A stretch of 64,000 bases of DNA from Lycium barbarum (taxonomy: Eukaryota; Streptophyta; Magnoliopsida; Solanales; Solanaceae): the NCBI RefSeq assembly GCF_019175385.1, contig NC_083339.1:84494120-84558119 (forward strand), written 5' to 3'. Within the stretch, counting starts at the first letter, position 1; each line of letters begins with the position of its first letter. The translations under genes and the position numbers were made by a program. Shown here piece after piece: positions 35,271 through 47,870 of this stretch. The notes under the pieces were generated by a model. That model was given only the letters and a program-made list of their open reading frames with translations. It ran no database searches and had not been told where the DNA came from.

Positions 35271-38204
35271 TGTCACGACCCAGCCCCGTGGGCCGCGACT
35301 GGCACCCTACCTGGGTACCCAGACCAAATCGCACATTCATTCACCGAATCCAAACTTATTTCAAAATTTCATAAAAGTCATATCAAACATAATCTATATC
35401 AAACTATGTCTTAAGCGGTCGCACATATCAAAATATCATATCGAATCCGAAAGGAGCGGCGGAATAGACATCGCCGGTCATAAGTGCAAATATAAGCATA
35501 AGGGCCATTTAGGGCCATCATAACAAACGGACCGCTTTAAGACCAAATATCAAAGTCAAACAAACACATATAGGACCCTCGCCCCACAAACATGACTACA
35601 GGCCTCTACGAATCCAAAACAAAGACATATGGCGAGACAGGGCCCCGCCGTACCCAAATAGTCAAATGTACAGAATATATACATAGCAAAAGAAGTCTGT
35701 ACCAAAAGTGGACTCCGAGTCAAGAAGGAGTACTCCGAAATAGCAGAGAGTGAAGCCTACAGTGGAGAATCACCAATATCTGTACCTGCGGGCATGAAAC
35801 GCAGCCCCCCGAAGAAAGGGGGTCAGTACGAAATATGTACTGAGTATGTAAAGCACGGAGTACAGAAATATGGGCCAAATCTGAAAGCAAACCGGATATC
35901 AAAGGGAGTACAAATCAGTATGTCAAAATCCGTATCAAAATCATATACATATACATAATGCAAACGAAATCATGCAAAGCTCAAGAACGTGGTCGCCCCT
36001 CCGAAGCTGGCACCACACACAGCATAACACCGGAAGGTTTCAGATCTCCGTTCATCCCCGAACACATACATATGGGAGCGTATCGCATCACCAGCCATAT
36101 CACAGCATACCTCCAAACGGAACCCGGCCCTATGGCGAGGCCTCGGGAACCGGAACACAGCATACGACCGAATTATCATAGGGCGCACGAATCATAACCG
36201 GCCCGGGAACCGGCGAACGAAGTCATAAGGAGGCCCGAACGGAGTCGTGAGCTAACAAATGCAAATCATATTTCAAAATAGCCTTTCAAAACATAATGAT
36301 TTCATAAGTCATTTCATAACCCAAAATAATCGAATACTTAGCTGATACGAAGGTTTATTTCACAAAATGTTTCCAAAGTGGTACGTATGGCTCAAAACAA
36401 AACTTAACATATCATAATAGTCAAAACATAATTCATAGAGGGAAGTCTCAAAGTCGAAGATCTCATATCGAAGTTCATCCAAAAAGAGAGCCCGATAGGA
36501 CAAATAGGGCGTCTCGGGGTTAGCGGGCCCACCTCGAGTCAAATTGAGGTGGCGAACATAATTTACGAACATTTAAAGGCCAAAAGATCATACATAATGA
36601 TTTCAAAGTGACCCGATCACATTTCGATAGGTTTCAAACATTTGGTTGCATTCTAGCCAAAATAGAGCCTTTAGGCTTCAATGGAATTGAATGAATAGTA
36701 GTCGTTTTGTAGATCGGGTTTCGAGGAGCAAAATTGCTCCGAAGGTTCCAATATTCACCTAACCTACTAAGACATGCCAAACGAAGAAGTGGGAAGCTTT
36801 ACATACCTTATAGACGTCTTATGCTCTCCCTAAAATCAAATCTCGTTTCGTCCGGAATCTGCAAATGGTCAAAGTTACCAATTAGAGATCCTTAGGCTTA
36901 AGAATTCCATTAACTTCATTTTTGTCTACCGAAATTTCGGCAGCATTTCCCCTATATATCTAACACCCCCGAGACTTAGCTCAGCTCAAAATATATCAAC
37001 AACAACAACCCAAACATCATCAAACAACATAAACCATAATCAAACCATTCTAACTTCAAAATTCTACCTTATTACATAAGTTGGAAACTCTTCATTCAAA
37101 CTTCAAAATTCCAAATCTATATCCACATTATTATATTCATTCACTCATTCAAGATTATTCAATCACATCCCAAATATGTTCCAAACCATATACAAAATTT
37201 CCCGAAGTTCATTACTTTCCATATTTCATCCAAAACATCAAACATTACGATGAACATTCAAACTCGCATTGTTTCACTTCAAATTCATTAACATCAACCA
37301 TAAGTCATATTTAAAGTCTTTAGCATCATAGATATACAATGATATACACAAATATACCAAAGGTATACACTTTCCCATAGTGTTCCGAAATCATTTTTCA
37401 ACACCAATTCAATTCATTAAACGATCATTTACGTCATAAATGTCACAACGACGCCACAAATCAACTAACAAAATCAAATTCACATGGCCTTGCACTTCAT
37501 GTAGCTCACGGCTACAACACCAACCACACATACACCCACGATTTTCTACACATATCCAAACTACGGGATTCTCGTCTATTCTCAATCCTTATCACATTCA
37601 TACAAATTCCATAACAAAAGAATAGCAAAATTCTTACCTTTTCTTAAATTTCCGACTTGTCGCAAACGTGCGTCTCTCGCCAAACAAATTGTATCACGTC
37701 GGAGAGCGTCTTGAACTTACTACAATACAAGAAGAACGAGGTTTTTAAGACCAAGATCAAGGCTAGGAAGATTTTTTTTTCTTTTCTTAAGGGGTTTCGG
37801 CCGAGAGCTTTTTGCTCTCCAAGGTTGATTGATTCTTTTGTTTCTTGATCTTTCTATGGATATGTATGAATATATTTATCTAGTCTTGATAATAAGTCAC
37901 ATGGCTAGGCACATGACCAATTAATCCATGGGCTTGGCTAGCTCATAGACCATGGCCGGCCACCCTTGGTTTGGGCCTCAATTCTCTTAAGTTTTTGTTG
38001 AGCCCAACTTGTTAAAATTCTCGTTTGTAATTCCCGAAACTAATTTCCGAAATTCCAAATTTACCCTCGGCCTTCCCCGATGTCTAACATTAATGATTTC
38101 ATAACCAACATAGTCATGTCAACTAGAATCAAAATATTTCCTTATAACATACAAGTCTTACTTATTTCTCGATTTCCCATTATACGAAAACACAGGACAT
38201 AACA
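35271..38204 (-). repeat. 3' LTR of element E
   Basis: 2934 bp; its own-strand start is TGTTATGTCCTG and its end GGGTCGTGACA. Contains CCGAAATTTCGG (36930-36941), the GGTATGTAAAG box near 36800, the triple stem-loop (35786-35842, all three stems perfect) and GGCGGGGCCCTGTC near 35640. Its middle differs from LTR A. Confidence 0.92.
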
Positions 38205-38240
38205 TTCTCCCCCCCTTAAGAACATTCGTCCCCGAATGTT
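38205..38240 (-). promoter_or_regulatory. Hairpin plus polypurine tract of element E
   Basis: AACATTCG/CGAATGTT stem (38221-38240) with loop GGGA on the minus strand, then AAGGGGGGGGAGAA next to the LTR start at 38204. Confidence 0.88.
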
Positions 38241-38289
38241 AAATTAACCTTATAAAGTCTTATGACCAAGGCGGGGGAGTTCTTTACTA

Positions 38290-40905
38290 TTAGTGGCATA
38301 CGAAATTATTATATATTATTATTTTTTTTCCAACATAACAAACTGAAAGGTTTAGATTACCTGTGGACGTCGGGAACAAGTGAGGGTATTTCCTCTTCAT
38401 CTCGTCCTCCGCCTCCCAAGTCATCTCCTCCGCATTGTTGTTGCGCCACAGGACTTTGACGGAGGGCACTTCTTTAGTGCGTAGTCTCCGCACCTGTTGA
38501 TCCAGAATAGTCACAGGCTGCTCGTCATAAGACAACTGCTCCGTTACCTGAAGGTCATCCACTGGAAATATCCTGGAAGGATCACCAATACATTTCCGCA
38601 ACATAAACACATGAAACACCGGGTGTACGGCCTCCAAGTCAGATGGTAAATCTAGCTCGTAGGCGACCTCGCCTATCTTTCGAACGATCTGATACGGCCC
38701 AATGTACCGGGGGCTCAACTTACCCTTTCTACCGAATCTCATGACACCCTTCATGGGCGACACCTTCAGGAATACCCAGTCGCCAATCTGGAACTCTAAC
38801 GGTCGACGTCGTCTATCTGCATAAGCTTTCTGTCGACTCTGAGCAGCCAATAATCGCTCCCGAATAAGTTTTACCTTATCTACTGCTTCCTGGATCACAT
38901 CTGGCCCAATCAGCTTAGTTTCGCCCACGTCAAACCTACCAATAGGAGATCTGCATTTCCTGCCATAAAGAGCCTCGTACGGAGCCATCTGAATGCTGGA
39001 GTGATAACTGTTATTATAGGCAAACTCAATAAGCGGCAAATGATCATCCCAGCTGCCCCTGAAATCAATAACGCAGGCCCGCAACATATCTTCTAGTGTC
39101 TGAATAGTGCGCTCGGCCAGCCCGTCGGACTGAGGATGAAAAGCTGTACTGAGGCTCACCTGAGTCCCTAATCCCTCCTGGAATGACCTCCAGAAATTTG
39201 TCGTAAACTGGGCACCTCGGTCGGTAATAATAGATATAGGGACTCCGTGTAGTCTGACTATCTCTCTGATGTACAATCTAGCGTAGTCCTCAGCCGAATA
39301 AGTAGTCCGGACTGGGAGAAAGTGGGCTGATTTCGTCAATCTGTCAACAATAACCCAAATAGAATCATACCTGCATGGAGTGCGCGGTAACCCAACAACG
39401 AAATCCATATTAATCATTTACAAGGCTGGAATTTCCATCTCCTGTAATAATCCACCGGGCTTCTGATGCTCGATCTTACCTTGCTGGCAGTTCGGGCACT
39501 GACTAACAAACTCAGCAATATCTTTCTTCATGCCTTCCCACCAATACAAACACCTGAGATCCCGATACATTTTGGTGGAACCAGGATGAACAGAATACCG
39601 TGCATTATGGGCCTCGCCCATAATCTGCCGCCGTAAGCCCGCAACGTCCGGTACACAGAATCTGCCGTCATATAATAATACTCCTTCAGGCGAGATCTCA
39701 AACTGAGTCTTTGCTTTATTAAGAGCCACATCTCTGTACTGAACCAGAATAGGATCCTCAAACTGTCGCTGCTTTACTTCTTCTATAATGGATGATTCAG
39801 CAACTGCACGAACAGAAATCACAGAATCTCCAGAATCTGCCAAACGAACTCCAAGGCTGGCCAGCTGATGAATATCACGAACCAAATCTTTCTTACCAGA
39901 TGGTACATCAGCCAAGCTGCCCATAGACTTGCGGCTAAGTGCATCCGCTACCACATTGGCTTTCCCAGGATGGTACAGAATATCAACGTCATAATCCTTC
40001 AGTAACTCAAGCCATCTTCTCTGCCGCAAATTCAATTCTTTCTGCTTAAAAATATACTTGAGACTCTTATGGTCCGTATAAATATCGACATGGACCCTAT
40101 ATAAATAGTGTCGCCAAATCTTCAAAGCATGAATCACTGCGGCCAACTCAAGATCATGAGTGGGATAATTCTTCTCGTGCGGTCTGAGCTGCCGGGAAGC
40201 ATAGGCTATGACTCGACCGTGCTGCATCAATACACAACCTATCCCAATACCAGAGGCGTCACAATAGACAACATACCCGTCGGATCCCTCTGGAAGAGCC
40301 AAAACTGGTGTTGTAACCAATCTCTCTTTCAGCATCTGAAAGCTGCGCTCGCAGGCATCTGTCCACTGGAATTTCGCTGCTTTCTGAGTAAGCCTCGTCA
40401 GTGGTGCTGCAATAGAAGAAAAATCCTCCGCAAACCTGCGATAATACCCAGCTAAACCCAGAAAACTGCGCACCTCTGTCGGTGTAGTAGGCCTGGGCCA
40501 ATTCTGCACAGCCTCAATCTTCTGCGTGTCGACCTGAATACCATCTGCGCCGATAATATGGCCCAAGAATGCTACAGAAGTCAACCAGAATTCACATTTA
40601 GAGAATTTGGCGTATAACTTCTGCTGACGGAGAATACCAAGCACCGTCCTCAAATGATCTGAATGCTCCTCGGCTGATCGCGAGTAAATCAGAATGTCAT
40701 CAATAAACACAATAACAAACATGTCCAGAAAAGGCCGAAATACCCGATTCATCAAATCCATAAATACCGCTGTAGCATTAGTATGCCCGAAAGACATAAC
40801 TCTGAACTCGTAATGCCCGTACCGGGTCCTGAAAGTAGTCTTCGGGATATCTGACTCCCGCACTCGCACCTGATGATAGCCTGAGCGCAGATCTATCTTT
40901 GAAAA
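38290..40905 (-). pseudogene. Element E pol: RT second half, RNase H, integrase, chromodomain-like end
   Basis: After a one-base loss near 40908 the frame reads [14 protein letters not shown], then FIDDILIYS (RT), the RT thumb [12 protein letters not shown], RNase H ([41 protein letters not shown]) and the integrase zinc region ([10 protein letters not shown] ... CPNCQQ). A stop at 39418-39420 lies where relatives have AWKWE; two codons are missing there and Lys became TAA. The frame continues from 39417 for 375 codons: NMDFVVG, ITDRGAQF and GLAERTIQ supply the D-D-E, with exactly 35 residues between the second D and the E, and the end is KVLWRNNNAEEMTWE. One stop and one frameshift make this among the least damaged pol copies in the window. 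Confidence 0.95.
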
Positions 40906-42104
40906 ATTTTAGCACCCTGCAGCTGATCAAACAATTCATCAATCCGGGGAAGGGGATATTTATTCTTTATAGTCACCTTATTTAGCTGCCGGTAATCGAT
41001 ACACATCCGCAGTGACCCATCTTTCTTTCTTACAAACAATACCGGCGCTCCCCAGGGCGATGTGCTGGGCCTAATAAAGCCCTTATCTAACAAATCTTTC
41101 AGCTGCTCCTTCAACTCTTTCAGTTTAGCCGGTGTCATCCTGTACGGAGGAATAGATATAGGCTGCGTATCCGGCATCAACTCTATAGTAAAATTAATCT
41201 CCCGCTCAGGCGGAAGGCTAGGAAGGTCGTCAGGAAATACATCTTGGAACTCGCTAACAACCGGAACAGACTGAAGGGTAGGTATCTCAGCTGCAGTATC
41301 ATGCACACGAACCAAATGATAGATATAACCCTTCTGGATCATCTTCTTAGCCTTGAGGTATGAAATAAACTTACCCCTCGGCGATGCTGTAGATCTGAAC
41401 CACTCTATAACTGGTTCCCTTGGAAACTGAAAACGGACTACCTTTTTCTGGCAGTCGACATTAGCATAACAGGAAGACAACCAGTCCATACCCATAATGA
41501 CATCAAACTCAAGCATGTCTAACTCTATCAAATTAGCTTTAGTGCAACGATCATAAATAGTCACAGAACAATCCCTATAGATCTGTCTCGCTATAACAAA
41601 ATCCCCAACTGGCGTAGCTACCTCAAATGGCTCTATAGGCTCAGACACAATCCCAATCTTACTAGCAACGAGCGGGGAAATATATGATAAAGTAGAACCA
41701 GGGTCAATCAATGCATATACAGATCTGGAGAAAACCAGTAATGTACCTGTGACGACGTTTGGCGAAGCCTCCTGATCCTGGCGGCTGGCCAAAGCATATA
41801 TGCGGTTCGAGGGACCGCTAGAACCTGAAATGCCACCGCGGCCTCGACCGCGTCCTGCCGGTGCTGGCATACCTCGCCCTACAGGGCGTGCAACAGATGG
41901 AGCAGATGATGAACCGGGGGCTGACCCTGTCGGCTGAGCCACACTATCAGAACCGCTAGCCAACGGACAATCTCTCATAAAATGGCCCTGACCACCGCAC
42001 GAAAAACAAGCTCCAGTGGCTCGATAGCACTCCCCAGGATGAGACTTCCCGCAATGAGAACAACGGGGTCTGGGTGGTCTGGCCTGGCTGGGGCCTCTGG
42101 ACAC
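40893..42104 (-). pseudogene. Element E zinc knuckle, protease and RT start
   Basis: Same frame as gag (42177-43190). It begins after a stop at 42177-42179; from ATG 42104 it reads [33 protein letters not shown] (knuckle region), a Gly/Arg tail, [13 protein letters not shown] (protease), [17 protein letters not shown], then RT fingers [28 protein letters not shown]. The frame ends at 40893 because of the lost base in AAATATTTTTC. In an undamaged relative gag and pol would be continuous. Confidence 0.93.
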
Positions 42105-42176
42105 CTGTGAACCTGCCGCTCTGGAGCACTGACCGGCCCCAGATGGTCCTGCACTATCAGATCTCCTGCCGCCTAA

Positions 42177-43190
42177 CTAAGTACCCCGGCCGGACGGAGG
42201 AAGCTGTCTGCCTGACTGCTGCTGCTGAGGCTGTCCGCCTCGAAAATCTCCGGTATATCCTGCAGATCTGGCCCTCTTGGGCGGCCTCCTGTCCTGATCT
42301 CTGCTAGAATAATCAGACCTGTGACGGTCCTCCATACCCATCGCATAAGCCCGAAGTCGGGCAATATCCATATCCGTCTGCAATGACACTGCCATACAGC
42401 CGTCGATCAAATAACGATCCAACCCCATAACATATCTATGCATCCGATCGGACATATCTGCTACTACGGCAGGTGCATACCGGGCCAGGGAATCAAACTC
42501 CAGATTATACTCACGAACGCTCCGACCCCTCTGCTGCAGATGTAGAAATCGATCAGCCCGCGCCCGTCGCAACTCTGGGGGCAGAAAGTGGCGGGTGAAA
42601 GCAGTCACAAACTCGTCCCAAGTAGCTGGAGGATCACCCTCGCCCCTAGATAGCTCCCAGGTCTCATACCAGTGAGCAGCAACATCTCGAAGTCTATGCG
42701 AAGCCAGCTCGACCGACTCGATCTCTGAAGCCCTGACCAAGTCCAGTGAGCGCCGCATCCCCCGAATAAAGTCATGGGGGTCCTCGTCGGGCTTAGACCC
42801 GAAAAACTCTGGAGGGCCACATAATAAGAACTCCCGAACTCTCAGGCTGTCCCGCCTGTCATCATCATCATCGTCCCTCCGCCCGCGTCTGCGAGCCTGT
42901 CCTGCTACCAGTGTAGTCAGCAACTGTACCGCCTCTCTCAGGGTCCTGTCCTCCGCCCCTGGCTGAGGAGCTGGAGTCTCAGGAGCGGGTACTCGGGCCT
43001 CTGGAGCTGCTGAAGGTCCTGCTCCAGGCTGTACTAGTGGGGGTGTAACAGACCCCTCAGAATGAGGCACAACCTCAGGCAAATCATAAACACGAGCCGG
43101 GGTAGCTCGCTGTGCCTGACTAGTCTCTCCCATCCTTGCCTTGCGCTTCTGGGCCGCCGTTGCCTTCTTCGGAGGCATCACTGCAAACAT
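42177..43190 (-). pseudogene. Element E gag, N-terminal and capsid part
   Basis: MFAVMPPKKATAAQKRKARMG from ATG 43190 (second ATG 43178). Pro/Ala-rich region, acidic DDDDDR stretch (about residue 110), capsid with FLLCGPPEFFGSKPDEDP, WYETWELSRGE, FLPPELRRARADRFL and SLARYAPAVVADMSDRMHRYVMGLD, then a Gln-rich linker. A TAG at 42177 separates it from its own zinc knuckle; the frame is otherwise unbroken. Confidence 0.93.
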
Positions 43191-43354
43191 AATAACGGGT
43201 CAGATCAGAATCATCCTAATAGCACAGCTTTATCGCACGATCTAAGATTCCAAAGAAAGTAACATCCTAAATGCCCTGTAGCTTCCTGTTTTTAGGTGTG
43301 GTGCACAACACATCGATAAACAAGACTCTACGAGACACGGCCTGTAGACATTCC
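43191..43354 (-). other. Element E leader, truncated before the primer-binding site
   Basis: Matches leaders of the other elements (GCACAACACATCGATAAAC, GATGCGAT-type segment near 43240) and stops 12-20 bases short of where the primer-binding site would be. Confidence 0.8.
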
Positions 43355-44065
43355 GAGTCCTATTAAGGTCGGGTATGTTACACACCGAGTCCTATTAATG
43401 CCGGGTATGTCATAATGATGATGCTAAGTATATATGTATGGAAAGTCCTCTTCAAGGAAAAAGGGTAAGTAAATGTGATGAACACCTCAATAGGTACTAA
43501 TGACTCTCCTATCTTATGTTATCATCCTACTTTTATTATGTTATTACCTATGCTTTACATACTCAGTACATTATTAGTACTGACGTCCTTTTGTTTGTGA
43601 ACGCTGCGTCATGCCCGCTGGTGGACAGGGAGACAGACTTGATCCTTAGGTTGCTTTATTGAGAGATCATCTAGCAGAGCTCCATTTGACTCAGAGTTGT
43701 AGCCATTGGTACTATTCTTTTGTGCATATATATGGGCATGGCGGGGTCCTGTCCCGTCCTTATGATGTTACATACTCTTCCTAGAGGCTCATAGACAGTT
43801 ATGTATAGTTAGATGTCTTTTAGCCTTGTCGGTTCATATTTTGTATATCATTTTGTTAGCCTCGTCGGCTTGTGTATGTGTATGTGGGCATAGTTGATGG
43901 TGTTGATATAAAAGTGCCTTAGCTCGATGGAAATTTTATTATTGGTACATAGGATTGCAAGTTAGCCATGTGGCTCACCTAAATGTGATTGTGGGAGTAT
44001 GATGAGAGGTGCCTAGTGGATTACCTCTGGGTGCCCGTCATGGCCCTCTGGTTGGGTCGTTACCA
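43355..44065 (+). repeat. LTR B, right part, copy 2
   Basis: Equivalent of 22764-23470, with the intact end GGTTGGGTCGTTACCA. It begins in the middle of a CCGAGTCC box at the join with element E. Confidence 0.88.
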
Positions 44066-44068
44066 AAA

Positions 44069-44080
44069 TGGTATCAGAGC
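44069..44080 (+). promoter_or_regulatory. Primer-binding site of element B, copy 2
   Basis: TGGTATCAGAGC, 3 nt after the LTR end. Confidence 0.92.
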
Positions 44081-44271
44081 AGTTCCGTCCTAGGGTGTAT
44101 GTTATATCCGTGTCCAGTAGAGTCTTGTTTATGGGTGTGTTGTGCGCCACACTTATAAACAAGAGGCTGCGAGCATTTTAGGAATGAATGACCTTCTTTT
44201 TTCATAGATCATGCGATAGAGCCATGATATAAGGATTTCTCTTTCTTAACTGTGTGTTATGTATTTTAGTG

Positions 44272-44345
44272 ATGCCTGTAAAGAGAAAAGATACAGCAGC
44301 CCAAAAGGGCAAGATAGTGACAGGGAGGCGGACTGAGAGAATACC
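44272..44345 (+). pseudogene. Element B gag, exon-like first piece before LTR C
   Basis: MPVKRKDTAAQKGKIVTG ... RTERIP. Interrupted by LTR C after the target site ATACC (44341-44345). Reading across the insertion gives R-I-P-P-T-V-I-E-E with no frame change, so the insertion hit an otherwise continuous gag. Confidence 0.92.
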
Positions 44346-47065
44346 TGTTATAGCCCGTACTTTGTACGTTTGGATACTTCGAGGTAGTCGTGGTACGTTG
44401 AAGGCGAGACCATTTTCCAAAACTATTTTAGTGTGCAAGTTGTTTGTGAATATTATTTGTGAGTACTATTGGTATGGAAATATTGAGAAAGGCTAAGGGT
44501 AAAAAGGGAAATTCACAAAAGAGTTCACGGAAATATTGTGCAAGGCTAAGGGCAAATTTGGAATTATGAAAATAATTTTCATGAATTATAAACAAAAAAA
44601 AAGAAGAGAAAAAAAGTGGGCTTGAATAAAAAGGGCCATGTTGGCCGTGCACTTGGGGTGGGCTTGGCCCAATTAAATTAATTACCCATGTGCATATAAG
44701 ATGACTAAGTAGTCATATTTTCATTTCCATCCTTAGAATTTTCAAGAACCTTGGAGAGGAAACCATAAGGGGCCTATTCGGCCATGAGCAAGAGAAAGAG
44801 AGGCATCCAATTTTGATTCAAAAAAATATTTTCTCCTAGCATTTCTACTAATTCAAAGGTCCTCTTTAACATGGGATAGTTGTTGAAGCAAGAAAACCAC
44901 TTATTCTTACAAGGAGCAACCCAAGCCAAGTTGTGGAGTTAAGGAAAAAGGTAAGGTTTCATCCCCTTTTATATGTTGTGGGTGGTTTGCATATGTGGTA
45001 GAGTGATGAAATGGATGAAATTCATGAAATTGTGGGTGTTATGTAGTAGCCGTGTGGGTTGATGTTGTGGCCGAATATAGGTGTGTTGTGTAGAACAAAT
45101 GAATTGATTTTATTTAGTAATTTGATTGTTGTTGTGTTGTGGATTCTATGATGTAAAATGAGGATTTAATGGTTGAAAATGAAGTTGTAATCGTTTGTGA
45201 AAGTATGTATGTGTAGTGTCTGTGTGGCCGTGTGTATGTGTTGTAGTGTGTAGGGATGACGAGCTAATTTTATTTAGTATTTTGGTCATTGTTGTAATGG
45301 AATCTGTGATGAGAAATGAAAGTTTAATAATTCTAGTTCAAGTTGTAATTGTTGGAAAATTGTTTTAGAAGTTAATGTGAATTGAATATAGTGTTCTTGC
45401 ACTTATGGAAAATAAAGTTGTTAGTGTGTGAATTGTTGGTATAGTTCATGAATTTGGAAGAAGAGAATGTATTGTGGTTGTTGTGTCGTATTTGGAAGGT
45501 TTCGGGTAAAATAAAAATGTTGATTGGGTTGTTGGAATGTCATGTGAATTGTTAGAAGCATTCTTGAATCATGTTAGAAAGATTTTGGATTAATACTTGA
45601 ATGTGAGATCATTGGTGTTAGCTTTATTATAGGTGATTGAATTGAATATAAATGAAATACCGTTAGATTGTGCGATGAAGGTTGTTAATGTTAGAATGTG
45701 TCTCGATTTGATTATTGATGTTGTTGGCACGATTATTAGAATTGTTGTTGTGGATATTGTTAGAATAACTGTTGGTATTGTTGTTGATATTTTGGCCGAG
45801 TTAAATTCTCGGATTGTTGTTGATAAAATTAGCCGAGTTGGAATCTCGGGGATGGTGTATTTACAGGAGAAATACTGCCAAAATTTCAGTAGAATATAAG
45901 TTAATTCATTTGAAAGGTTAAGGCGAGTATATGTCGATGAATCTAATGATTATGTGAATTCTGTGTATGTAGACTAGCAAGCTTGGATAAATAAGCGTAG
46001 CTAATAGAACGTGGAGCAGGTATGTAAGGCTTATCCTTTCTTTCTTTGGCATGTCCTAGAGCCAAATAAAGTATGATATGCATTTTGGGGATTATCCTAT
46101 TCTGTGATTCTGAGTTTGTTTATGATTCGCATTCACCTTTTTGATATGTATCTATTATTTCCGAAGTTCTATTTTATACGTTTCCGAGGTTGTCAACGAT
46201 TCTGATTCACTTCTGATATAAGTAAGTCTTATATGATCGAGCCTATTATATGATTGAATGACGAGATAAGCAAAAAGAATTGTGTTTCTAAAATAGATCT
46301 GTAAGTTTTAATGTCCCTAACTTTCGTAAAAGATCTTGGGTTTGCTTTGAAATGGTCCTAAAAGTTCTGTGGTAAAATTGTCCTTAGCTTTCACGTACAT
46401 ATGGTTCCAAGAGTTATATTTGATTTGGTCCATAACGATATCTGAAAAGTACTTGACATGGTTGCTGCTTCGGTTTTCCAAAAACGGCTTCTGAAATGTT
46501 CATAGAACGTTCTGTACTTCAAACGCTCATAACTTTCGTATACTAATTCGGATTGATCCGAAACTCGTTTCTGAGCCTTCAGAGGTCGGTAAGTATACTT
46601 ATCCATCGAATCTTGATTTATGTGCATTTAGTTTCCCACTACTCTGCTCGTGTATGGGTTATTACTTCTTTCGCCGAGTCCCGGACCGGTATATATCGTG
46701 CGCATGGTTCGCCGGGTCCCTTGCTTGAGGGTCGGGCGCCATATATGTATTCCGGAGTATGATGTGTTACGGTGTTATGATGTGTTCATGGTTCGCCGAA
46801 CCGCATATGTGTATATGTATGTTCTGATCTTATGATGTGATATTATGATGTGTGACAGAGATTACGGAGCAAACCTTCTGGAGTATGATGTGTGTGGCGC
46901 CAAAGGCAGGGTGGCGCCACGTTTCCCCGGGTCCCGTAAGGGGACGGATACCGTTCTTGGCATGCATGATTCGTGTTCCCAGTAAGTGTTTTATTATTCT
47001 GCATATCGTGCTTAATGTCTATACTAACCTTCTGCACGTGCCACAGCAATATAAAATGTGTATAT

Positions 47066-47230
47066 GGATCGGGCTGCACGTTCCGCAGCAAATACATTTG
47101 TGGATCGGGCCGAACGTTCCTCGGCACTAATATGTTACATTTGTGGATCGGGCCGAACGTTCTTCGGCACTAATATGTTATATATGTGGATCGGGTCGTA
47201 CGTTCCTCGGCACTATTATGTTACATATGA
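47066..47230. repeat. 43-bp hairpin array in LTR C, copy 2
   Basis: Same four GGATCGGGC units as at 26471-26635, each with complementary arms such as GCCGAA and TTCGGC. Confidence 0.88.
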
Positions 47231-47870
47231 ATAAGTTATGTGTAAACGTATATGATGACATACGCTGTTGGCACGCGCGGTCTGTGTTTGGAAAATACAC
47301 ATTTTGGCACTCTGGATGACCTACTTACTTTTTGTACTTCTTATGACATGTGGCATCGGTATATACGACTTGCACTCTGAAAAATAAGTATTTTGGTATT
47401 CTGAAAGTGTACTTACTTCTGTACCGTTTCTTTCGATTATAATTCTGTTTGCTGTATTCCATGCTTTACATACTCAGTACATATTCCGTACTGACCCCCT
47501 GTTCTTCGGGGGCTGCGTTTCATGCCACGCAGGTACACCCAGATGAGTACAGGACATTGCTAGAAGATACTTCAGCTGGATTGGCAACTCCATTTGCTCC
47601 TGGAGTGTTGCTGAGTCAGAGTATATGTACTGTGATTGTTTGTTCGAAATTAGAGAGTTTGCAGACAGGGTCGTGGGTGTAGTATGTCGGTTTCGTAAGC
47701 GGCTCCATCAGCCGATATGTCATTTTGTATTATGCGATAAACTCTATATGATTACAGTTTTTGTCTGATTCGAGACATTGATGAAAGAAGGATTTGAAAG
47801 CTTACTATATATTTCACTACTATTTAATTTCAGAGTCCGAGGAGATTATGTATAAAATAAGGGTCCGTGG

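Larger units (their letters stand above)
35271..43354 (-). mobile_element. Element E: gypsy element with 3' LTR, pol, gag and leader; 5' LTR missing
   Basis: On the minus strand from right to left: leader, gag, pol, hairpin with polypurine tract, 3' LTR ending at 35271. It was inserted into LTR A (probable target duplication TTTTT at 35266-35270; the uninterrupted copy 1 reads GGATTTTTGAACC). The right side ends at 43354 in ACATTCCGAG, before the primer-binding site, and joins LTR B. E's 5' LTR, the rest of LTR A, LTR G and the left of LTR B were therefore deleted together. GAG occurs at both partners of the join. Confidence 0.9.
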
